Source: Photobacterium piscicola (GTDB lineage: Bacteria; Pseudomonadota; Gammaproteobacteria; Enterobacterales; Vibrionaceae). Taken from it: 64,000 nt of DNA. Position numbers and translations under genes: made by a program. Location: assembly GCF_900166965.1 (NCBI RefSeq), contig NZ_FUZI01000001.1, positions 1,116,001-1,180,000 of the forward strand, read 5' to 3'. Position 1 is the stretch's first letter, and the number at the start of each line of letters is the position of its first letter. Below the pieces are notes generated by a model. That model saw only the letters and a program-made list of their open reading frames with translations, made no database searches and was not told where the DNA came from. This document shows, in pieces, positions 55,605 through 64,000 of the stretch.

Positions 55605-56624
55605 CTATTTAGGGTGCAACTGGTGACTCGCTGATTTTCCTTTGCACCAATGCCCACCTGCATGTTGTTTGAAAGCACACATTCGGGACCATTTGCCGCT
55701 TACATTGGCATAATGTTCCATAAATTGTTCACTATGCTCAAGCCAAGCATCAGGCGTTATTCCCAATTGTTGCAAAATCTTTGATTGGCTAGATGCAATA
55801 AAACCTTTTTTATCATTTCGAATACAACGGCCAGTCCAATCAATAAGTTCGAGATAATCGACAAAAGCAAAATTTATCCCTGGTATTTTCTCCTGATGTT
55901 CAGCACCAACAAAGGGTAATAATTGAAAGTGACCTTTATTTGATGGTGATTGTTTAGCAGAAGTTTTCAGTTGCTGATATTCACGAATGCGCTGCTGAAT
56001 TGAAGTAAAATCAGACTGTTCGAGTGATGGTATAACGCCAGCCCTAATCGGATTTAAATCAACATACATCATGCACGATAATAACGCTTGTTCATCTAGT
56101 AATGCTTGAGATTTAAACCGTCCTTCCCAAAACGCCCCTTTACATTGATCTTCTTTATTGGCTTTGCGGGCGATTTCTTCATTAAGGCAGCGCATAAACC
56201 AGCTAATACTGCCTAATCGTTGTTGCCATTCAGCCACTAAATTTGATAATGCTTGTTGTTTATCTGCGCCTATTTGCCCTTCTTTTAAGAAATCGACCGC
56301 AATAGGATGACCATTAAATAACTGTAACCAACGCGATATTACCGCTTCTTGAGTTAGCTTTTGTTGTTGCTCTGTATCTATTTTTAGCACCAAATGATAA
56401 TGGTTACTCATCACCGCATAAGCACAAACATCAATACAAAAAACAGCTGCTAATTGTTTGATTTTATTTACTATCCAACCACGACGATGGTGATAGTTTT
56501 TGCCGTTATACGGGTCGTCGCCGCACAAATATGCACGCCGCACACAACGATTAATTACATGATAAAAAGGCGTAATTTGAGGCTCTATCAATTTCCGTCT
56601 TGAGATTGTCATTGGCTTTACCAT
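55605..56624 (-). CDS. REP-associated tyrosine transposase-like protein (Y1/IS200-type)
   Basis: 339 residues from the ATG at 56624; an earlier TTG (56630) and a later ATG (56612) are also possible. It is an HUH single-strand nuclease: the metal-binding H-x-H is in VMSNHYHLVL and the catalytic tyrosine in CMMYVDLNPIRAG. The opening TPFYHVINRCVRRAYLCG is typical of chromosomal single-copy RAYT-like transposases of marine gammaproteobacteria. There is no partner gene, no target duplication and no terminal inverted repeat seen, so it behaves as a domesticated solo gene. A short motif 90 bases upstream recurs near 47733. Confidence 0.87.
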   Translation of the reverse strand: MVKPMTISRRKLIEPQITPFYHVINRCVRRAYLCGDDPYNGKNYHHRRGWIVNKIKQLAAVFCIDVCAYAVMSNHYHLVLKIDTEQQQKLTQEAVISRWLQLFNGHPIAVDFLKEGQIGADKQQALSNLVAEWQQRLGSISWFMRCLNEEIARKANKEDQCKGAFWEGRFKSQALLDEQALLSCMMYVDLNPIRAGVIPSLEQSDFTSIQQRIREYQQLKTSAKQSPSNKGHFQLLPFVGAEHQEKIPGINFAFVDYLELIDWTGRCIRNDKKGFIASSQSKILQQLGITPDAWLEHSEQFMEHYANVSGKWSRMCAFKQHAGGHWCKGKSASHQLHPK

Positions 56625-56855
56625 AAGCAACTTGAAGCTTAAGTGTAGTTACTCATGGTTAATGTGCAAGGATATGGCTGTCCTTTATTTTTTTGGAAAA
56701 TGAACACACATCAAATGTAACTAAATATAATGGATTCATTGGTTCTAGCTAAAATAACACCTCTATCTATTCAAAACGTTGGGTAGGTATGACGAGGTAT
56801 TATTTAGAAAACAACTTATGGGTGTCCTATTTTTTTCTCAATTTTTTCCTCTCTT

Positions 56856-57386
56856 TTATTTCTCGTTTTCATTAACCAATTTTGAGACATAAGGCACGTT
56901 TCTTAATTTGTTTTGCCACGGTAAACCATAACCTACAAGCAAATCATCATTTTTCATTTCATACGCAAAATATTGAGGCACAGCAATATCAACCCGACTT
57001 GGCTTAACAAACAGTGTCGCGATAGATAATGAATTAACGTGATAATTATCTGAAATATGCTGGATTAAGCGTTTCATGGTACCACCCGACTCAATAGCAT
57101 CATCAATCACAATCACATCTCGATGTTCAATATTAATATTCTGATGATAAACAATCTTCGAATTATTATTACTATCACCGGGTGTATGTGGACATGAAAT
57201 ATAATCCATACAAATATCAAACATTAATTCACGAACTAAATCTGCTGTAAACAATATACCACCGGGAACCACACTAATAATGACCGCATCTTGAAAACGT
57301 TCATTCAGCTTTTTAGCAACAATACTTACACCCTCTTTGATTTGCTGCTGGCTTAAAACCAATTCACCAATATAATTATTTTTCAT
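56856..57386 (-). CDS. Hypoxanthine phosphoribosyltransferase-like protein
   Basis: 176 residues from the ATG at 57386 (AAGGA 6 bases upstream; a TTG lies one codon earlier). The PRPP-binding loop is VIVIDDAIESGGTM (Hpt usually ED-I-DTG-T) and the region VGYGLPWQNKLRNVPYV matches the Hpt C-terminal motif VGYGLDY.EKYR.LPYI. The N-terminal pyrophosphate loop is VVPGGILFTADLVREL rather than the usual LKGS form. It would join a purine-type base to PRPP in salvage, but the changed loops leave substrate uncertain. Followed by no clear terminator. Confidence 0.78.
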   Translation of the reverse strand: MKNNYIGELVLSQQQIKEGVSIVAKKLNERFQDAVIISVVPGGILFTADLVRELMFDICMDYISCPHTPGDSNNNSKIVYHQNINIEHRDVIVIDDAIESGGTMKRLIQHISDNYHVNSLSIATLFVKPSRVDIAVPQYFAYEMKNDDLLVGYGLPWQNKLRNVPYVSKLVNENEK

Positions 57387-57432
57387 CAAACATCCTTAAT
57401 TTTTATTAACTGAGTGACACCATCTTTATTTG

Positions 57433-57792
57433 TTATAGCGTTCTAATCGCCATTGGATGAACGGCACTTAATTCCAATAAATTCCAAAGATTACCGTATA
57501 GATCTTCGAAAACGGCTACTGTCCCATAATCTTGAACTTGTGGTTCACGAACAAATTTAATGCCGTCAGAAACCATACGATTATAGTCTCGCCAAAAATC
57601 ATCTTGCTCTGGTTTTGATGCGCGTGCCAACTCCCTTGAACCAGGAGGCGAAATAACCACCCACCGTTTATCTTGCTCAGCCTGATAAGTATCTTCAACC
57701 AATTCAAACTTCAACTTATTCACATAGAAATCAATGGCTTCATCATAATCTTTCACAACTAAAGCAACATGGATGATTGACTTTTCATTAAT
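57433..57792 (-). CDS. VOC-family (glyoxalase-like) protein with abnormal 5' end
   Basis: A small vicinal-oxygen-chelate protein: IIHVALVVKDYDEAIDFYV at the start, a strand WVVISPPGS, and the C-terminal FEDLYGNLWNLLE with the metal-ligand Glu. The first in-frame ATG/GTG (GTG 57756) would delete the first strand with its metal-ligand His. Upstream to the in-frame TAA at 57802-57804 there is no ATG, GTG or TTG; only ATT at 57792, which has AGGA 4 bases upstream. An ATG at 57788 is in another frame; one extra A in the following AAAA run would join it as M-K-K-S-I-I-H-V. So either an ATT start or a one-base deletion. Confidence 0.72.
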   Translation of the reverse strand: MNEKSIIHVALVVKDYDEAIDFYVNKLKFELVEDTYQAEQDKRWVVISPPGSRELARASKPEQDDFWRDYNRMVSDGIKFVREPQVQDYGTVAVFEDLYGNLWNLLELSAVHPMAIRTL

Positions 57793-57831
57793 ATTATCCT
57801 GTTATTTTCTTACATCTAAATGCTAACAATA

Positions 57832-58200
57832 TTATACGAAATACTGCATCTTCTTTTTTGTCACTAAAAACAAAATAATACCACCAATTAAACCAGACAG
57901 TGAGCCAATTAGCCCAACACCAATATACAGGTTGATTAAAAGACCGAAAATGACAACAATATAAAAACCATATATTGCTCGCTTTTTCCACATCCATATT
58001 CCAATCGCTAAAAATACATTAAGCAGGCACACGCCACCTAGTAAATAAACTAACCCTAACGATATATTTGGAAATGCTGTTATAACCATGTCTGGATTTA
58101 AAAAATAATTAAATACAGACAAAGCATTTGCGATCACCATTAAAACCAAGAATGCTGTTAACCAAAAGCCACGCTTTCTTTCTTCAATCACTGCTACCAT
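57832..58200 (-). CDS. Small four-helix membrane protein of unknown function
   Basis: 122 residues with four hydrophobic segments (about 12-32, 44-66, 73-92, 95-113) and short charged ends. GGGAGA precedes the ATG. No family was recognised. It lies 39 bases upstream of the VOC gene on the same strand and could be cotranscribed with it. Confidence 0.72.
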   Translation of the reverse strand: MVAVIEERKRGFWLTAFLVLMVIANALSVFNYFLNPDMVITAFPNISLGLVYLLGGVCLLNVFLAIGIWMWKKRAIYGFYIVVIFGLLINLYIGVGLIGSLSGLIGGIILFLVTKKKMQYFV

Positions 58201-58486
58201 TCAATTATCTCCCTCAGATTTTATTAAACTCATAATAGCTTATTATATTAATAACTAGCTCAAATTTATTCTTTGAATCCGTAACATCTTTTTCTCACAA
58301 TAATACAAAAACATTATAAATCTGATACATTTTTATTTATAGAATCCGATAATAATCACAAAGTGAGGATTGGTTATTATTCGTCATCTCGGAAGCGAAG
58401 CATGAGCTATCCGTGATCTATTCATCACGTGATCGAGCTTAAAAGACATCAATGAAATAGTAATTCTACAACACGCTGATGGTAAA

Positions 58487-58522
58487 TTCCCTATCGCCCT
58501 AGCGGACATTTACTGTAGGGAA
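58487..58522. repeat. Inverted repeat TTCCCTA / TAGGGAA
   Basis: TTCCCTA at 58487-58493 and TAGGGAA at 58516-58522 could form a hairpin. Similar TTCCCTA-rich palindromic units are common between genes in Vibrionaceae; this is a remembered resemblance, not a search result. Confidence 0.5.
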
Positions 58523-58607
58523 TGACGTCAGGTGGTTTGTATTCACTATAGGGAATGACGGTGGGTAGTTCGCATTCATTGTAGGCAATAAATGCCGGGG
58601 GAAGTTT
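58509..58607. repeat. Three 33-base tandem degenerate repeats
   Basis: Units start at 58509, 58542 and 58575. Units 1 and 2 share TTYACTRTAGGGAATGACG; unit 3 has TTCATTGTAGGCAATAAAT. Period is exactly 33 bases. It lies in a non-coding block whose composition differs from the AT-rich surroundings, suggesting a small repeat element. Confidence 0.7.
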
Positions 58608-58665
58608 GATCGTTATAGTAGAAAAATAACGGAGTGGGCAATAACAAAATAACGCCCATAAAAAA

Positions 58666-58690
58666 AGAGGCGCTGATAATCAGCGCCTCT
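58666..58690 (-). terminator. Terminator of katG
   Basis: AGAGGCGCTGAT a ATCAGCGCCTCT is a perfect 12-bp palindrome followed on the minus strand by seven T residues. Confidence 0.92.
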
Positions 58691-58732
58691 TCATTAAAGA
58701 TTATTGAGTAGTGATACTACCGAATTGTAACC

Positions 58733-60963
<2,231 letters not shown>

Positions 60964-61249
60964 CATCATATTTTGTATAAACATAGCCTAATCAAATAAT
61001 ATAGTAACGTTATTTTTGTGGGTAAATTTAAAATCTAATAAATTAAATTTATCACTGAAGTAAGTGGCTTGTTTATTCGTTAGGTATAATTTATAGCACT
61101 TAAAGAATTAAAGACAATACTCCCTATCTATCAATTCAATAGACAATAGTTATCAAAAATAAACACCCCGTATATTTAAAAATTTCATCGCCACCATGAA
61201 AAAATTAGCCCCCAATACATGCAGAGCTTAGGTAAACTAACATCTTATA

Positions 61250-61292
61250 ATTAATGGTATTTTTGGTTCTCATACCACAAAATACCATTAAT
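61250..61292. repeat. Long hairpin upstream of mltC
   Basis: ATTAATGGTATTTT (61250-61263) pairs with AAAATACCATTAAT (61279-61292); inside, TGGT (61264-61267) pairs with ACCA (61274-61277), leaving one bulged C and a 6-base loop. It is not followed by a T tract in either direction, so it is not an ordinary terminator. It ends 43 bases before the mltC start. Confidence 0.75.
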
Positions 61293-61335
61293 ATTTGGAA
61301 GGAAGATCTATTATTTATAATAATTAGGGATAATA

Positions 61336-62460
61336 ATGAAAAAAACTTGGCTTACAATCGTAGCGTGTTTATTTACAGTGTCGTGTTCAACATCACCAAC
61401 ACCTGATTGTATTTATAATTGTGCACCATCAACGAATATTGGAAATAATAACAACAATAATAATTTCGGTGCACTCACTGAATCACAACGCCAAGCATTA
61501 CTGAACTACCTTGAAAGCCAAGTTAAAAAACAATGGGGCGACGATAATTATTTACAGGCGGGTAAACACCGTTATGTGAAATATTTTGATGGTTATCGTA
61601 CCCGTGCACACATTGATTTTGATAACGGCAAAATTTATGTTTCAACGGTAACTCAACATGCACCGCAACACACCCTTAAAAAAGCGATTGAAGAAACATT
61701 ATTAATGCCCGCAGATCCATCTCAAGTTGACATCTTTAGTGATAAACCCATTCCACTTAATGGTAAACCTTTTTTGCTAGGCCAAGTGAAAGATCATCAA
61801 AATCAAAATATTCAATGGCCTTGGCGTGCAGGTCAATATGCTGACTACTTAATTGCAAATAAATTGAAGACCCAACAACTCCAACGCGGTACAGCATACT
61901 ATGTTGAAATTAATATGGTCGCAGATCACCTTGAGCAACGAGAATATCAATATGCTGATCTGATTCGTCAAGCCGCTAAGCGTTACGATATTGATGAAGA
62001 TCTTATCTACGCTATTGTAAAAACAGAAAGTAGCTTTAATCCTTATGCCGTGAGCCATGCAGGGGCTTATGGATTAATGCAGGTCATTCCTAAAACAGCA
62101 GGGGCTGATGTATTTAATCTGGTAAAAAATAAACCTGGGATTCCAACTAAAGAATACTTATTTAATCCAGCCAATAATATAGATACTGGAACAGCGTATT
62201 TTTATATTTTAAAAAATCGTTACTTAAAAGAAGTTCAGCACCCCACTACTAAACATTACACTATGATTTCTGCTTATAACGGTGGCACCGGTGGCGTACT
62301 GGCAACCTTTGATACCGACAGAAAACAGGCGATGGTGGATCTTAACCAGTTACAACCCAATCAAGTTTACTGGGCGTTAACCAATAAACACCCCAAAGCA
62401 GAAGCTCGACGCTACTTAGAGAAAGTACTCAATTTTCAAAAAGAATTTGAAGCAATGTAA
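61336..62460 (+). CDS. mltC: Membrane-bound lytic murein transglycosylase C (MltC)
   Basis: 374 residues. A lipoprotein signal ends at Cys 17 (FTVSC), so the enzyme is anchored in the outer membrane and acts on peptidoglycan. After a short Asn-rich linker with seven N in a row, an MltC-specific domain (about 45-200) leads into the SLT catalytic domain: catalytic Glu in IVKTESSFNP, then GAYGLMQVIPKTAG and ISAYNGGTGG. It cleaves glycan strands with formation of 1,6-anhydro-MurNAc, whose recycling product is handled by the nearby MurQ. The gene has the weak ribosome site TTAGGGA upstream. Confidence 0.95.
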   Translation: MKKTWLTIVACLFTVSCSTSPTPDCIYNCAPSTNIGNNNNNNNFGALTESQRQALLNYLESQVKKQWGDDNYLQAGKHRYVKYFDGYRTRAHIDFDNGKIYVSTVTQHAPQHTLKKAIEETLLMPADPSQVDIFSDKPIPLNGKPFLLGQVKDHQNQNIQWPWRAGQYADYLIANKLKTQQLQRGTAYYVEINMVADHLEQREYQYADLIRQAAKRYDIDEDLIYAIVKTESSFNPYAVSHAGAYGLMQVIPKTAGADVFNLVKNKPGIPTKEYLFNPANNIDTGTAYFYILKNRYLKEVQHPTTKHYTMISAYNGGTGGVLATFDTDRKQAMVDLNQLQPNQVYWALTNKHPKAEARRYLEKVLNFQKEFEAM

Positions 62461-62553
62461 TGGATAGGATATGACATTACGATAACAATAAACTCATTGT
62501 CTGTGTATACTGTATAAGCATACCTTTTTGATGTAAGTATTTAGGGATAAAAT

Positions 62554-62721
62554 ATGATCATTCTATTAGTACTATTCATTATATCGGCATTAACACTGGT
62601 TATTTCACTGCGTTTATGCCGATTTAACGATAGTCCGAACGAACAATCAGTCAATACCACACCAGCGTCACCACCGCCGATATTAGAACAAAAACAACAA
62701 ATATCGGAACAATTATTATAA
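62554..62721 (+). CDS. 55-residue single-helix membrane protein
   Basis: A short frame ATG-TAA with a proper Shine-Dalgarno (TAGGGAT, 6 bases before the ATG) and its own terminator right after (62729-62759). The product starts MIILLVLFIISALTLVISLR, one transmembrane helix, then a hydrophilic, Pro/Gln-rich tail (ASPPPILEQKQQ). The mltC stop is 93 bases upstream. Function unknown. Confidence 0.65.
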   Translation: MIILLVLFIISALTLVISLRLCRFNDSPNEQSVNTTPASPPPILEQKQQISEQLL

Positions 62722-62728
62722 TCAAAGT

Positions 62729-62759
62729 TAAACACACACAATGCTCAAGTGTGTGTTTA
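62729..62759 (+). terminator. Terminator after the 55-residue gene
   Basis: TAAACACACAC (62729-62739) pairs with GTGTGTGTTTA (62749-62759) around a 9-base loop; it sits between convergent genes. Confidence 0.75.
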
Positions 62760-62797
62760 TATAATTTCTCAGCCCAAAGCTATTTCATGATTTTAGC

Positions 62798-63703
62798 TTA
62801 GTTAAGTTCCGCAATTGCAGGACGAATATAACCTTTATTGCGCTGTAAAAGTGCTTTCGCTGTCTCGCTATCAATCCCTGTTAATACCATCACAATCGCT
62901 GTTTTACAGTGGCCATCACATGCATCTAAGGCTACTTCTGCTTGCTCACGATCACATTCCGTCGCTTGCATCACAATCTGCTTTTGACGTTCAACTAATT
63001 TAGCGTTGGTCGCTTCTACATCTACCATCAAATTGCCATAAATTTTACCCATTCGAATCATTGCGCCAGTTGTAAGCATATTAAGCACTAACTTTTGGGC
63101 AGTGCCCGCTTTCATACGTGATGATCCAGTTACAACTTCAGCGCCGACAACTGGTGTGATCACAATATCAGCAGCAGCCGTCATTGGACTTTGAGGATTA
63201 CAACTTACACAAGCGACAGTCGCCCCCACAGAACGCGCATACGCCATTGCCCCTAATACATACGGCGTACGTCCACTGGCAGCAATACCAACAAGTACAT
63301 CTTTGGCAGAAAAATGGATGGCTTTTAAATCATCAGCGCCCATTTCAACATTATCTTCTGCATTTTCAACTGCTTTTAAAATCGCTTGATGGCCACCTGC
63401 AATTAAACCGACCACTTGTTCTGGCGCACTGCCATATGTCGGTGGACACTCACTTGCATCAAGAATACCTAAACGGCCAGACGTACCTGCACCAATATAA
63501 ATTAACCGTCCACCTTGTGAAAATGCAGTAGCGATAGCATCCACAGCTTGAGCAATCGCAGGTAATGTTTGCTCAACAGCCAATGCGACTTTTTTATCTT
63601 CATTATTGATAACTTTCAGCATCTCTAACGTTGATAATGTGTCTATCGCTTCACTGGCATTATTTCGGCTTTCAGTGACTAATTTCGTTAAATCAATTTG
63701 CAT
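62798..63703 (-). CDS. murQ: N-acetylmuramic acid 6-phosphate etherase MurQ
   Basis: 301 residues, the family length. The SIS fold shows [22 protein letters not shown], with the catalytic Glu in the SECPPTYG stretch, a second sugar-phosphate loop [11 protein letters not shown], and the MurQ signature [17 protein letters not shown]. It splits MurNAc-6-phosphate to GlcNAc-6-phosphate and D-lactate in cell-wall recycling. It is divergent from a RpiR/MurR-type regulator, as in E. coli, but no murP transporter is seen in the window. With mltC two genes away, this end of the window is a cell-wall turnover cluster. Confidence 0.96.
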   Translation of the reverse strand: MQIDLTKLVTESRNNASEAIDTLSTLEMLKVINNEDKKVALAVEQTLPAIAQAVDAIATAFSQGGRLIYIGAGTSGRLGILDASECPPTYGSAPEQVVGLIAGGHQAILKAVENAEDNVEMGADDLKAIHFSAKDVLVGIAASGRTPYVLGAMAYARSVGATVACVSCNPQSPMTAAADIVITPVVGAEVVTGSSRMKAGTAQKLVLNMLTTGAMIRMGKIYGNLMVDVEATNAKLVERQKQIVMQATECDREQAEVALDACDGHCKTAIVMVLTGIDSETAKALLQRNKGYIRPAIAELN

Positions 63704-63886
63704 GGTAACGCTCTAAAATCAATAACATTAGTGATAGCATAACGTATTCATGTTGCGATTAAATAATAATTTCACAATCAAACGACGGCCGAGCAACCAA
63801 TAGCAACAGATAAATACAAAATCATCATACTTTTATTTATGGCTATCGATTATGCTAATAGCATCACCTCAATACCAACCAAACCT

Positions 63887-64000
63887 ATGACGATTCTTGC
63901 TAATATTGCCAATATCAAATCACAGTTATCACCTAGCGCCCAGAAAATTGCAGCTTTAATATTACAACACCCAAAATCCGTGGTAACGCTGTCATCGCAG
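63887..64000 (+). CDS. murR: MurR/RpiR-family regulator, N-terminal fragment cut by window edge
   Basis: 38 codons are visible (MTILANIANIKSQLSPSAQKI...), the standard start of the RpiR-type helix-turn-helix domain. The frame is open to the window end. An in-frame ATG at 63839 would add 16 residues; neither start has a clear ribosome site. Its divergent position next to murQ matches E. coli murR, a repressor that senses MurNAc-6-phosphate; the specific assignment is inferred from context. Confidence 0.7.
   Translation, partial: MTILANIANIKSQLSPSAQKIAALILQHPKSVVTLSSQ

Larger units (their letters stand above)
58201..58732. other. Repeat-rich spacer downstream of katG
   Basis: No gene in these 532 bases. 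58201-58370 is AT-rich promoter DNA for the small membrane protein gene. 58380-58610 is a higher-GC block of palindromic and tandem repeats (TTCCCTA/TAGGGAA inverted pair and a 33-base repeat). 58660-58690 is the katG terminator. Confidence 0.65.

Noticed and set aside
55605..56624. Complete insertion sequence around the transposase
   Set aside because: No terminal inverted repeats, target duplications or second transposition gene were seen; it fits a solo RAYT-like gene.

Overview
The window is a low-GC, gene-dense chromosomal segment of a gammaproteobacterium, most likely a Vibrionaceae member and plausibly Photobacterium. The basis is the gene set (pdxY, MltC-type transglycosylase, murQ with a divergent RpiR/MurR regulator, YhjA-type tri-heme peroxidase, quinol NO reductase with NorR, cold-shock genes with long leaders, a lone REP-type transposase) and Vibrionaceae-like intergenic repeats. 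The genus is an inference. No rRNA, tRNA, CRISPR array or prophage was recognised.

Positions 1-34922 are filled by two tandem, paralogous, minus-strand giant genes. The upstream one (12123-34922) encodes 7599 residues. The downstream one (start 11622, running off the left edge) shows 3874 residues and lacks only about its last 40. Both have a Sec signal peptide, SdrD-B-like and beta-helix-like modules, many 'GEVED' modules that each carry an EF-hand-like calcium loop, propeller-like modules and a DUF11-like C-terminal domain. Each also carries its own insert: a glutamine-amidotransferase-like module plus a glycine-rich domain in the large one, and thrombospondin-3-like calcium repeats plus an L-type-lectin-like domain in the other. 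The large gene contains an exact 1122-bp (374-codon) super-repeat. A strong terminator separates the two genes, so each is probably its own transcription unit. They look like extracellular or surface adhesin-like proteins, but no anchor or dedicated secretion system is visible.

From 35 to 47.6 kb come a YheO-type PAS/HTH regulator, a degenerate cold-shock-domain protein, pdxY, a FetAB-type exporter, a canonical CspA-type gene (the two cold-shock genes share a leader element), a lipoprotein 5'-nucleotidase, a YhjA-type peroxidase with an FNR-like site upstream, a MOSC/ferredoxin-reductase/ferredoxin fusion, a cytochrome b561-like protein and a TerC-family protein.

From 48 to 58.2 kb come a small YgjV-like membrane protein overlapping an NmrA-type reductase, a glutathione transferase, a uracil-DNA-glycosylase-family protein, then norB divergent from a NorR that lacks its GAF sensor domain. 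The norB-norR spacer still holds three GT-N7-AC sites and a -24/-12 promoter. MerR and GNAT genes, a solo REP-type transposase, an Hpt-like phosphoribosyltransferase, a VOC protein with an anomalous start and a small four-helix membrane protein follow.

From 58.2 to 64 kb lie a palindromic/33-bp repeat cluster, katG, a long hairpin, mltC, an untracked 55-residue membrane protein gene (62554-62721), murQ and the beginning of a divergent MurR-like regulator cut by the right edge.
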